From Hericium rajendrae (taxonomy: Eukaryota > Basidiomycota > Agaricomycetes > Russulales > Hericiaceae), in assembly GCA_033439255.1 (NCBI GenBank), contig JAVRDV010000018.1, forward strand, positions 124,001 to 188,000: DNA of 64,000 bases, given 5' to 3'. Positions 22,088-32,360 of the stretch are shown piece after piece (position 1 is the first letter of the stretch; every line of letters begins with the position of its first letter). The position numbers were made by a program, and so were the translations under genes. The notes under the pieces were generated by a model. That model did not search any database. It was not told the DNA's origin and worked only from the letters and a program-made list of their open reading frames with translations.

Positions 22088-23169
22088 ATGGTCTATCATG
22101 CTATCTCCGATGACTTGAAGATGGCTTCTGTCCACTTGAGGCAACGAGGCCTCGACTCTGTGCCTGAAATCAGGGACATCACTGGCATCTCTTCGGCAAC
22201 TCTGTATCGTACCTGGCACCACTTCATGTTCACTGGGTCTGTCTCCAATGCACCTTCTCTTCGACGTGGATGGCCTCGCTCTTTGGCTCTTCAAGATGCT
22301 ATCTATCTGCTTCATCTTGCTTGGTACAAGCCAAGTCTCTTCCTTGATGAGTACTGTGATCATCTTGAGTGCTATCGGCACCTTCCTGTCTCTCTTAGCA
22401 CTTTGCATCGGACATTTGCTCAGGCTGGGGTCAGCTTGAAGAAGCTTCAGAAGATGGCAAAGGAACGTTCCCCTGCCAAGCGAGCTGACTACATTTGTCG
22501 CATTGGAGAATATTCCCCAGCTTGTCTTGTTTTTCTTGATGAAGTCTCCAAGGATGATCGCACCTATGCACGGCTCTTTGGACAGGAGAGGATTGGATCT
22601 CAGGCAGAGATTCATGCTCTGTTTATCAGAGGAAGAAGGCTCTCTTTGTTGGGTGGCTTGGCATTAGATGAAGGGATGATCGCAACTCGAGTCATCAAAG
22701 GTGCATATACACGAGATCTCTTTTTTGAGTTCCTGCGTGATGACCTTGTGTGTCAACATATTCAGCTTATCTCTTCTCATTTACTAATTTGTCTTTTCAC
22801 TTAGCTACCAGTTATGACACCATATCCTGGTCCACGTAGTGTTATTGTCTGTGACAATGCTTGAATCCATCATTCTGAGGAGATTCGTGAGCTGGTTGAA
22901 AGCCATGGTATGTCATGTCTAAGCCTTGTTATTATTTCTCATATAGAGATTTTACATCGTAAAAAGGTTGTCATTTAGAATATTTGCCACCATATTCACC
23001 AGACCTGAACCCAATCGAACAAGCTTTCTCTATAATGAAGTCACACCTACGACGTAATGGTATGTATCTTTACCCTTCTGATCAACTTTACTATGAGATG
23101 TATGCTGTCTGTGATGAGATCACACCAGAGAAGACATGGGGCTATTTTTCACATTCTGGCTACCTTTGA
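22088..23169 (+). CDS. Tc1/mariner-type DDE transposase
   Basis: Cut-and-paste transposase. Predicted exons are 22,088-22,747, 22,805-22,907 and 22,979-23,169; the two introns (GTGTGT...TTAG and GTATGT...TTTAG) keep frame exactly. The N-terminus carries a helix-turn-helix (TGISSATLYRTWHHF, residues about 33-47). The catalytic core shows the first Asp in FLDEVSKDDRTYARLFG, the second in VCDNA, and the third acidic residue in LPPYSPDLNPIEQAF, matching agaricomycete Tc1/mariner relatives. A TGA at 22,862-22,864 follows VCDNA where relatives commonly have Arg; CGA to TGA is the expected result of CpG deamination. This copy is therefore probably not active. The start at 22,088 is the only in-frame Met upstream of the helix-turn-helix. 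Confidence 0.85.
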
Positions 23170-23205
23170 AAATGTACAAACATTACATGGATTACAGTTT
23201 TAGAA

Positions 23206-24618
23206 TTACATATTGTCTGCAAGCCATCGTTCCTCTGCATCACGAAGCTCTGCAATCTGTGCCTTTGTCAATGCTCCGTCCTCTACAAGGTCATGGTCTG
23301 AAAGCTTTCGCAAAACATGTGGACCTACAAGCTCCATCTTATGCAGCTTTTCCACAAGGGATTCTGAAAGAAAATAAAGTGTACAAAATTCATCAAGTGC
23401 CATGCGTGGCGGTAAACGAGGTGCAGCTGGCTTTACCACATCAACTGCTGCAGGTGTTGAGTTTGATGATGATGCAGTTGTACCATCTTTGAGAGCTGCA
23501 ACAAAGTCTGCAAGCCCATCAAAGCTCATATAAACATTGGGTGTGTTGCTCGTGTTTGAGACTGTGTGTAAGCGTCGACTTGCGAGTAGCGCCACATCAG
23601 TCATGTTTGGCGTAGCAGTCAACCGTGGGATATCAAAGAGTGAATCATTCAGGGGAGTGTTTCGGTCGACGCCATCGGCCTTTGCACTCTAGAACAATGT
23701 AAATCAATTATACATTACACAGAAAATAAGAATGGTGACTTACTATTGCTGCAGCCCATTGCCAAAAGTGACGAGGGGTGAGCTTGATGTGTGTAGCATC
23801 AGTTCCACATGGAAAGCAGTGGGTCGATGCACAAGAGTTGTCTTCACAACTATGGATGCCCTGAAGGTCTTCGATGATCTCATTTTGGTCGACTTCTTCT
23901 GCCAAAGGCTCGTGCTAGCCATATGCTCGAGTTAGATCATGTAAACATTGACTGAAATGAGCATATGCACCTGTTTACCCTTCTTCTTCTTAGCTTGCCA
24001 AGCATCGTCATTCTTCTCATCCTCTGTCACGTTATTGAGCTCCAACACAGCCTATATCTAGGTAAATATACGTATGCGCACATGTAAAATGAAGAAAATG
24101 TACCAAAATAAGCTCTGTCAGCTTGATAACAAGCTGCGGAGCCTTGCGCTTGATAACCGCCTTCAGCATTTGCTCATAATCGTGCTTTGTTGCAAGCTCA
24201 ATATCTTGGTCGCTGGTCCCAAAAACCATGTATGTGAGTGAGAACAGCTCAGGGTCTTCGAGTGATGCTTGCCCCTAGCAGACCTGGTAGATGCTCGAGG
24301 ACTCGAGAAAATTGAGCCGTCCTACGCTCGTCATCAGCGCAACGAGGAAGTCGGACATGCCATAGTCTTCGTGCATCGCAAGGACCTTGCTAACAGTGAG
24401 AGGTTTGGCATTCTTGCACCTCTTGTTCTTGTCCTTGTCAATCAGGAGATAGACAACCTTGACCCGGATGCCTTCTCCCTCATTGTAAAGGCTTGGGCCC
24501 CCTTTGTAACTGCAGTCAGCCATGCACAGCAGAGAGCTAATTAGCTCGACTCACAGTCTCCAAAAACTGCATCCTCTGCTGCTCCTAGGTCCTCTCCCGA
24601 GCCTTCCGAGTCAGCCAT
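23206..24618 (-). CDS. Transposon accessory protein with SAM-like region (approximate model)
   Basis: Convergent to the transposase, on the minus strand. The best candidate start is the ATG at 24,618 (MADSEG). Coding-like blocks follow: 24,523-24,275, with a basic and hydrophobic stretch (VYLLIDKDKNKRCKN); 24,229-24,100, with an alternating Leu pattern (HDYEQMLKAVIKRKAPQL); and 23,622-23,206. The last block ends in a SAM-like fold pattern: FLSESLVEKLHKMELVG, then LRKLSDHDL, then a helix QIAELRDAEERW. SAM folds mediate protein-protein contacts. GTGAGT and CAG sites suggest introns between blocks, but I could not fix every boundary and the first intron does not keep frame in the simplest reading. 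A role as a transposition partner is inference from position inside the terminal repeats. Confidence 0.55.
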
Positions 24619-24869
24619 ATAGCAGTCAGCTACTTATGAAGAGCAGATATGGTCAAAAATGTGATTGCAGCACTGCAGTAGCGAGAAAGACGATGACAAT
24701 GACGTGATGTGCTGTGAAGTCACCGCTACTCAGAGCGCACGTGGTTTGTTTGGTCTGCTTTGTTCTTTAACCCAATCGGCCTGAATCAGCCTGCTCGGCC
24801 CTCTCTGGCATCCACACGACTCCTTCTTTTTTTCTTTTCACAATTCTCATGAATATTGAAAAGCGCAAT

Positions 24870-25470
24870 AACTTTTTACACTATATTTTATTTGTTTGAA
24901 TTATTTCAAAATTTGACCAAATGTTAGACTTGATATTATAACAATCAAACTAGCAAAAGAGCAAATCAATATAAATTTTATTACACATTATATAACAATA
25001 ATACAAAATATATAAACTAACTAATCAAACTACACAAGCAATTATATATAAATTTATAATCTAGATAGAGTACAGCAAGATTTTAAATTTAAGATAAGAT
25101 AAAATAAGATAAAGATAAAAGATAAGATAAAGATAAGATGAAAAAGATAAGACAACAAAAAAACTTACTAAGACAACAAAAAGTAAAAATAAACTACACA
25201 TATAAAAACATCAGGCTAAGAAATATAACAAAGATAAAAGAACTTACCTAAAAGTCCTACTATGACTACAAAAAAGCAAAATTAACTAAAAACATAAGAA
25301 CATAAGAACATAGGTAGTAGAAACATAAGAAATATAAGAGACTTTACCTCAGAGGCTAAGAAAACAAGAGCAAGTAATAAGCAAAGGTCATAAAAGTAGA
25401 AGATGGTAAGAGTTAAAGAGAGAGAGAGGACATGCATTGCACATGCCTTATATAAGCATTGCAAGTAGAG
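24870..25470 (-). promoter_or_regulatory. TATATAA promoter with splice-ladder leader, copy 2
   Basis: On the minus strand a TATATAAG box near 25,452 is followed by CCTCTCTCTCTCTTTAAC and then repeated GTAAGT-type donors near 25,350 (GTAAAGTC), 25,249 and 25,170, the latter two each after a TTTTGCTTTTTT or TTTTACTTTTT block. AT-rich sequence follows to 24,870. Positions 25,480-26,285 hold the opposite-facing flank (GATTTATTCAATTTGTTG and neighbours also seen near 53,000) and then nothing I recognise; no hairpin module is visible here. Confidence 0.6.
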
Positions 25471-26285
25471 CCTGAAATATGGCTGCTGAGTGCTGGACCA
25501 AAGGTTGCTGGGCTCTGCAATAGAGGCTAAGTGCCAGATCTGAGTAGGTTGTCTTTGCTGGCCTGTGGCCTATGGTATATTATCTACGATCATTTCTCAT
25601 GAGATATTGTTTTATGTACATTCTATAATATCTGTCTTTTTTTCTGATTTAAAATTGATTTATTCAATTTGTTGTACTCAAAAGAACTTAGTTTGGACCA
25701 AAAAAGAAATGATTAATTTGAGGCAGCATGCCTTGCAAGTTCTGCACAATTTTTCAGTTACACTTGATGTCCATGTGCTCAAAGTGCTTAGCATAGTCAT
25801 AATGCAGACAAGGCATGTATGTTTTTCTTGAGAATTTGGCATTTTCAAGATGTAATCAATATGTTTCTGGCTGTCTTTGGTAGCACACATTTTGTAGCAT
25901 GGTGTATTGTATGACCTCTCACTCAGTCAGACTTGCAGCTAAGAAAACATGTGAGCATACCATGTCTATCATCCATGTTGAATTAGTATGTTTGAAGCTT
26001 GATATTCTTAAAACTGCTTTCACTCAAGATGAACACTTGATACAATACTGATACATCACTTTTATGCTTATAGCAGCATTTGTATACAAACTGAGAGCAT
26101 ATAACCCAAGATTCATATCTTGCTATTAATTTGATAGCTTTTTTGACACACCAAGGCTGCATAAACCTTGGCATTTGCCCAAAAGCCAGAGAGCATGTGT
26201 CAGGCCATATCACCATCGAAGATTTCAAATTTATGAGCTTCACATAGTTCTGCATATCTCAAAAAAATTCATTCATCATGCATTC

Positions 26286-26458
26286 TATAGAATTATCATT
26301 CCATGTCAGAGGTACGAGCCAAAGTGTTCATGATCAAATTAGATTGGATATTGTTTTTTTGTACTCATAGTGCTCATTGTGCAATTAATGCCTCCATGCA
26401 TTTGTGTGGATTTTCTGCTACCCTGGACCCTTGCACTACTCATCAGCCAATTTCAACA
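26286..26458. repeat. Left LTR of the second miniature element
   Basis: 173 bp, TATAGAATTATC...TTTCAACA. Confidence 0.7.
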
Positions 26459-27134
26459 CAACTGCACTGTATGACCTGTCTATCATTCATTGTGATGCTG
26501 TCATTCTGGCTGCTGGCTAGTCTTATCACTTGCTGTCTTACTGTTTTCTTTTTTGGTTGAAGGCTGAACATCTCATCTTCTCGTCATGTATCATGTCTCT
26601 TTGCATAAGTTAAACTGACCATCATTCCTCTATGACATCCTTTGACTTCTCTCACTTATCATGCATAGCTTGAGTTGGCATAGCCCTGGAGCTTGAGTCA
26701 GCAGTTCTAGAGAGTTAGCTAGTATGGGTAAGGGTGCAGTGAGTCAGATTGAGGCTGTAGAGTATAGTTGAGTTTTGGGAGTATGGAAGAGCTTTGATGA
26801 GGATTTCTGAGAGGGTCAAAGGTTGTCTCAAGGGTCTTGCGGGTCAACGGGAGGCACATAGACTCCATGCAATTGCAGAGATCTCATGCAGATCTGGATG
26901 ACCTCGGTTCATATTTATTTGTGCACAGCTTTGTGCTGCTTTTCACCAGTCAAGCGACCAATGTCATTGTGGGCTCAATGGCAATGGTGGTCCCCTTATG
27001 GACTTACAGGAAAGTATGGGGGAGTATTTTGTGGGTTTCTGTTTTTTGGTACAGCATTTTATTTTCTTTCATTGTGTTTACTGCTTTTCTAGTTCATTCC
27101 ACTGCTGCTCACTCATGCTTGGCTTGTGAGAGAG

Positions 27135-27307
27135 TGTAGAATTATCATTCTGTATCAGATGTACAAGCCAAAGTGCTCATGATCAGATTAGATTAGATAT
27201 TGTTTTTTCATACTTATAGTGCCCATTGTGCAATTGATGCCCCCATGCATTTGTGTGGGTTCCCTGCTACCCTGGACCCTCATGCTGCTCGTCAGCTGAT
27301 TCCAACA
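27135..27307. repeat. Right LTR of the second miniature element
   Basis: 173 bp, TGTAGAATTATC...TTCCAACA. Confidence 0.7.
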
Positions 27308-27586
27308 TGTTCATCTGAAAAACTCAAAATACCAAGTTACATAGTGTGCATAAATGTGCTACGGGTTGCAGAACATTCACCAGTACCAGCCCTTGAATAA
27401 TTTTGTTGACCAGCAAATTGCCGGGAGTGCATTCCAATACACCCAGCAACTTGTTGGCCAGCAACTTACTGCACTCATTATTATGCACTCATACTATAAT
27501 GTAGCTCGGGGCCGCTTACCGGGCCGTACACTACTCCAACCGTGTGCTTACTACATCGGCTCGGCTCGGCACCGTGCCCGCCCCAC

Positions 27587-27680
27587 CTCGGCACCGTTCC
27601 GCCCCTGCTCGGCACCGTTCCGCCCCTGCTCGGCACCGTTCCGCCCCTGCTCGGCACCGTTCCGCCCCTGCTCGGCACCA
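27587..27680 (+). repeat. 21-bp tandem repeat
   Basis: Four identical 21 bp units plus a partial fifth, each containing CTCGGCACCGTTCCGCCCC. The period is a multiple of three and would read as a seven-residue repeat, but no gene is supported here. Confidence 0.95.
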
Positions 27681-28730
27681 CCTCCTGCCTCGGCTACGTG
27701 CAGCGCCCCGATTTCGGCTACGCGAATGCGCGCGCTGCCCGCCTCCCGCCCACGCCTCGGCTACACGCGTGCCTGCCTGGTGCCGCCGCTCCTCGCTGCC
27801 ACCGTTTGATCCCCCGCGCGCGTTGCTGCGACGCGCGTCGTCGGCGCCGTTGGCGTTGCCGACGTCGTCGCTGCTGCGACACGAGGGTAAACTACGGGGC
27901 GCGGGGGGGGGAGCGTGAGTGGACGTGCGCCGTCGCTGGGCACGCGCGCCGTTGTTGGGGCATTGCGGTGGGTGCTGGGCATTCGGCGCGGGTGTTGGCG
28001 TGCGGCGTGGGTGCTCGGTATGCATCGCGGTGCTGGGGGCCGCGCGCCGTTGCTGGGGCATGCGGGCCGTTGCTAGGGCGTGGCAGATGGGTGTCGGGGT
28101 GTCGCGCATGGGTGCTGCGCGTCGAACGCGCGCGCTGAGGCTCCGGCGCCGGTATCGAGCGACGCGAGGGGGTGCTGGATGGCCCAAGCGAGCGCTGGGC
28201 ACGCTGTGCCTTGTGCGCCTGCGCGCCGCGAGCCGCGCGTCCGTGCACGTCTGGTACGTGTCCGTGCGTGTGTGGAGGCCCGCATACGTGCGCGGACGGC
28301 CGCCGGGGGCTGCTGGGGGGGCTGAAAGAGGCATGGTCCTGCGTGGTCGAGGGGCGTGGAGGCCAGCGGATGCGTGGGATGGATGGGGAAAGGAGCGCGG
28401 AGAGGGAGACGCGACGCGCGAAAAGCAGGGAGGAACGGGTGTGCGCGAAAAGGAGGGTGAGCGGGCAGGACAGGGTACCCGGGATGTAGGGAGAGGCAGG
28501 GAGAGGCAGGCGGAGACGAGCCGCGTGCGTGCTGTGGCGCGGCTCGGAGATTGCCGAGACAGGGCCGAAATGCCCGATGTTCGAAGAGAGGAATGCGCGG
28601 GCACACATTCTGCGGAGAATTGAACGAAAATTAAGCCGTAGACACGTAGATATAGAAGAATTAAACTTGTCTGCCAAAAATCTAGAGAATAGAACAAGAT
28701 CCCGAGCCAGTACTAGCAAATTAATGTAAC

Positions 28731-29475
28731 CCTACAGTAACCCTAGGCCCGAATTTGTACAGTAAAAGCTTGAATACCTGACTTTCTTCATATCTGCTTC
28801 AGCGAGACGTTTTCAATGATGATCTTCTATGTACATACGAAGTATCAATTTTATTTGATGTGATTCCAGAGCTTGAGACCAGAAAGACATCGATAACATA
28901 GTCGATACTTCTTAAAAAACATGTATCTAGCGAGATCCTATCGATTTTGGCATGTAGAAGATACAGTAAATTTAGTATACACTAAGGACATATACTTATA
29001 TGTAAAATCGTATGCGAATAGAGAGGTGAGAGAAGATGCGCTACAGAAACGCGACTCGAATCTGATGTCTGGCGTGCCCGAGACGTCGATTCGAGCTCGA
29101 CGCGTTTGGAAGCGCCGTCCATTTTAGACGTGCTTATCAGTGCTTCGCACACAGAGCACTTCCAGTTCGTTCTATTCGCACAGAACTTTGTACATACATT
29201 ACTTAATTGTATCTACAGCTACCCTATTATTTGTCGAATTAAATCAAATTTATTCGCCTTGAAACTCGTGTTCGAATTTCGGCCAGCCTCGTTCGGTGCC
29301 CTGTTCGGCAATTGCCGATTCGGTGCCACAGTGCTCGTAGCTGAGCCATACCTTTTCCTCCTCCTTCCATGATGAAGCGGGGACAAGCTAGGGCTCAATA
29401 GCCCTCGAATTTGTAAGTTTCTCGTTTCTACATATGTATCTACATGTTATACTGACTATCTCGTTCTTTTCTTAG
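28731..29475 (+). promoter_or_regulatory. Leader and intron of the right arm, with AACCCTA motifs
   Basis: Starts with GTAACCCTACAGTAACCCTA. It ends with a predicted intron 29,413-29,475 (GTAAGT donor, TACTGAC branch point, TTCTTAG acceptor, 63 nt) placed just upstream of the CpG-rich arm. The inverse at 1160-397 keeps the same intron at the same place, which supports it being a real transcribed leader. Expression is not shown. Confidence 0.5.
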
Positions 29476-30804
29476 GCTCTGAACACGCTGACGTGGCACG
29501 ACAGGCCACACGACGACGCCCCCCCTCACTCCACTATCTCCCACCTCCCGCGCTCGCAAACGCGCGTCCGACCTCGCCAGCGCGCGCACGCAAATGCTGC
29601 CGCAACCGCCCTCTGCGTTCGTGCGCGTCCACGCCAGCGGATCGCGTCCACGCATTAGCACTTCGCGTGCGTGCTCAACGCCTGGACCGCGCACCAACGC
29701 CCCTGCCCGCGCACCAACGCCCCTGCCCGCGCAGCCCCGCGTGTCGCGTGCGACCACGCGCGCCCGTTTCCAGCCCGCGTGCCGCGTCCGAGTCCACGTG
29801 CGTGTGCCAGTACCGCACCTCAGCACCCGCGTGTGCGCAGCAGCTCGCTGCCCCCCCCCGCTCAGCACGCCAGTCCCCACCAGCCAGCCAGCTCGCCCGC
29901 CTGCACCCATGACACAAGACCGCCTGCGCGCTTGCGCATAAGCAAGCCCCCCCGCGTGCCAGCCCCCATGCAGCACACATCCCACGCACCCGCATCCCAG
30001 CACCCCGCCTGCGCTTTCAGCACCCCGCCCGCGTGCCCCAGTGCCGTCCCCGCGCGTCCAGCGCCGTGCCCCGCGCCGTCCCTGCGCCATCGTCCCCGCA
30101 GGGTCCCCGCGCCATGCGCCGTGCGCCCTAGCATCGCGCCCGCCATGCTAGCACATTCCAGTCCCGTGGCCCGCACGCTAGCACCCCCACGCGTATGCCG
30201 ACCGCCGTGCGTGCATGTCTCCCGCCCGCTCCATGCGCGCGGGAGCCACCATCGGCGCGCGGCAGATGCGCGGCCAGGGCAGTGGACGGCACGGGCGCCA
30301 GTGGCAAGCGGGCGCATAACGCTGCGCCGACCGGACCGCGGCGCGTACGCTCTGCGACGGGCGGGGATCGCGGACGGGGAGCAGCAGGCCGGCCGCGCGC
30401 AGGGAGCGGTCCTGCAGCAGCGGGCGGGGAGCGGTATGCGGGCGCGACCAGGAGCACCGACGGGCAGCGGTATGCGCATAACGCGGGCGAAGAGTCGCCG
30501 GGGGGCGCGCGCAGCGGTAGCGCCAGCGAGCGCGTGCGCAACGGTAAGCGCCGGCAGCGAGCGCGGCGGGACGGGGTAAGCGCGCGGCGGGACGGGGTAA
30601 GCGCGCGGCGGGCGGGAGCATTAAGCGTGCGGCGGCCGCGGGCATCAGTGGGCGCGGCAGCGTAGCCGAGGGCGACGAGCGCGCAGCGTGGTTAGCGAGC
30701 GCGGCCGAGATCCTTATGATCTCGGCCGATATGTTTTTTCTGGAATATTATATGTTTTCGTGGCACCTCCCGGTGCAGCTTTGTGAGTGTGAATAATAAT
30801 ATGT

Positions 30805-30833
30805 CCAGCAACTGGCTAGTTGCCAGTTGCTGG
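30805..30833. repeat. Perfect 12-bp inverted repeat at the element end
   Basis: CCAGCAACTGGC and GCCAGTTGCTGG are separated by 5 nt. It forms the inner part of the right terminus of the two-arm element. Positions 30,878-31,350 hold nothing recognisable. Confidence 0.85.
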
Positions 30834-31354
30834 AGTTATTGCAATGCACCTCCAGCAATTTGCTGGACAGAATGTTTTTTCGTGACTGGGACGCCTCGAA
30901 CATTTGTTCGTAGCAGCTACACAGCTAACCATCTCCAGTGTATGATTAATGATGAGCACTTTGCATAGCTGATACCCTGAGCCACCCTTGGTCTGCCGAC
31001 ACTCAGATACTGCTGCAGGGTTGCACCCGACTCTTGCCAGAGGTCTGCTCCACAGTGACAATGCTTAGCTATTGGCCGGTCTGAGGATTTCTGCCTGAAA
31101 TCTTCTCTAAGTCTCTAAGTTGTTTTGCTGCGACTAGCTACAATGTGCCGAGGATCCCACCTTTTCATCGTGAAAAGGAACCTGGGAGATCACATATAGA
31201 TTCTGATGGCATACATGACAATAAAATCTTGAGGTAACATAGAAAAATACACAGTATAGGCAGATGCAGTTGAGAGATTTACGTTGTGACTGAGAATGTC
31301 GAAGAAATTTCTTCAGAGTCCCCAGAGGCATATGATATAATGCTAATTTTCATT

Positions 31355-31480
31355 AGACAGAAAGCCTCTATGGACTAGTGGTTGTATAAGCTTTGCTTGG
31401 ATTTATCATTTGTATTTCACTCTTGACTGTGAGGCTCAAGGTTCAACTCCCGTGCTGATCTTTTGCATGTATTTTTCATT
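31355..31480 (+). mobile_element. tRNA-derived SINE-like sequence
   Basis: A pol III A-box-like TGGACTAGTGG at about 31,371 and a B-box GGTTCAACTCC at about 31,440 lie in correct order. The spacing is about 28 nt longer than in a normal tRNA gene, and the anticodon arm and acceptor stem do not fold convincingly. It is therefore more likely a tRNA-derived SINE or a tRNA relic than a functional tRNA gene. No target duplication was located. Positions 31,490-32,360 show no supported gene. Confidence 0.35.
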
Positions 31481-32360
31481 TGCATGTCAAAATCCTAAAC
31501 CCTGTACCAGGGTCTTGCAAGCATTTGGGCCATGCTGCTTGTCAACACTGGGTGAACCATGAGCGCTTTGCATAGAATCTATGCTTATGCAAGGTGCATG
31601 CAGCGGCATCTCAAGGTGAGAATGCACTCCCATGCCCACCCTTTGTTAGACCCTGAACTCGCGCAGCCATGTACACAGTGCAACAGCAGTGACTAAGTGT
31701 GGCTCCTGCCGAAAAAGGTGCCACTTTTTGTGTTACAATTCGAAGTCCGCTAGAATTCAAACTCAGCTAGAGCTCGCTCAGTGCCCACCTATGGCCCGAC
31801 CGCCCTTATTATGTAATAATTTAGGCCAAAAGGTGGGAAGGCCAGACCCTAGGAAAGCCGAGGTGCTCGGTTCATCAAAACTCTCTGATGTGGTCACCAA
31901 ATTAGATCCAAAGGCGTGTGAGCAGAAACACAGCTCGGCGAAGTCCGGCGGTCAGCATATTTTATTCGAAGGCAATTGTCAGACAGGGGAGGGCATGCAG
32001 TAATAAACTCAATCGAGGTCAACGGAGGAACAATCAACATGTTCTGAAAGACAAGCACAGACATAGTGAGTACGAATAGGTGCAGATACAACGCGTGCAA
32101 AGGTTTATTGGATTCAAGAATGCTTCCGGTCATTGTCACCGGGGAACTTGAACGAGATGTATATAAATTGACCGGTACAGAGAACCGGGACAACATAACT
32201 GCGATGGTTGCGAAACAGCAGAAGGAGAGAGGTGGGAGCCTGTCACAGCATCAAAACAAAGTGCAATTCAGATTGTGTCTGCAAGTCCGGTCAATGATAG
32301 TCCGTTAGCCATAATTCAACAATTGGACACCTACCGAAGCTGGCACGGCGCATGGTCCGC

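Larger units (their letters stand above)
21820..24866. mobile_element. Tc1/mariner-type DNA transposon with two convergent genes
   Basis: Inverted termini sharing TTTTCAATATTCATGAGAA (21,824-21,842, and the complement at 24,844-24,862) enclose about 3 kb. Next to each end are AAAAAGAA runs, and further in both arms share CGGTGACKTC and CATTGTCRTCGTC. The plus-strand gene encodes an IS630/Tc1-type transposase and the minus-strand gene an accessory protein with a SAM-like region. The element sits between a CTATAG tract and the leader of the surrounding modular element, so it inserted into that element. Confidence 0.85.
26286..27307. mobile_element. Second miniature LTR element (TRIM-like), older
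   Basis: Two direct repeats of exactly 173 bp (26,286-26,458 and 27,135-27,307) start TRTAGAATTATCATTC and end CAACA. They flank a 676 bp interior without gag-pol. Flanking pentamers CATTC and TGTTC may be a degraded target duplication differing by two transitions. Identity between the repeats is roughly 85%, so the insertion is considerably older than the one at 13,380. Orientation cannot be fixed. Confidence 0.7.
27407..30877. mobile_element. Two-arm CpG-rich element with CAGCAAC inverted termini
   Basis: Both ends carry CCAGCAAATTGCYGG, then RGTGCATTSCAATA, then CCAGCAACT, inverted relative to each other (27,407-27,475 and 30,877-30,800), about 70% alike. Inside are two extremely CpG-rich, stop-poor arms (27,530-28,620 and 29,480-30,720) around an AT-rich centre (28,620-29,470). 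The open frames on both strands give Ala/Arg/Pro/His-rich products without domains, so I do not call genes. Single arms of the same family occur at 1-1160 and 8450-9640 in a TpG-rich, decayed state. No target duplication was found. Confidence 0.5.

Noticed and set aside
22248-22439. Short overlapping frame within the transposase
   Set aside because: It is a shadow of the transposase reading frame.
27587-27680. CRISPR-like array
   Set aside because: The 21 bp units are directly tandem with no spacers and the genome is eukaryotic.
27531-28697. Frame of 388 codons on the minus strand of the two-arm element
   Set aside because: It overlaps long frames on the plus strand and contains the 21-bp tandem repeat. 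There is no domain and no conserved copy at 8450-9640.
28731-28760. True telomere tract
   Set aside because: There are only two AACCCTA-like motifs with spacers. They are internal, and the same motifs recur inside a repeat element.
29671-30579. Frame of 302 codons in the right GC-rich arm
   Set aside because: Same reasons: open on both strands, low complexity, and the decayed homologue at 1-340 does not preserve a frame.
31355-31480. Functional tRNA gene
   Set aside because: The spacing of A and B boxes is too long and the acceptor and anticodon arms do not pair well, so it was kept only as SINE-like.
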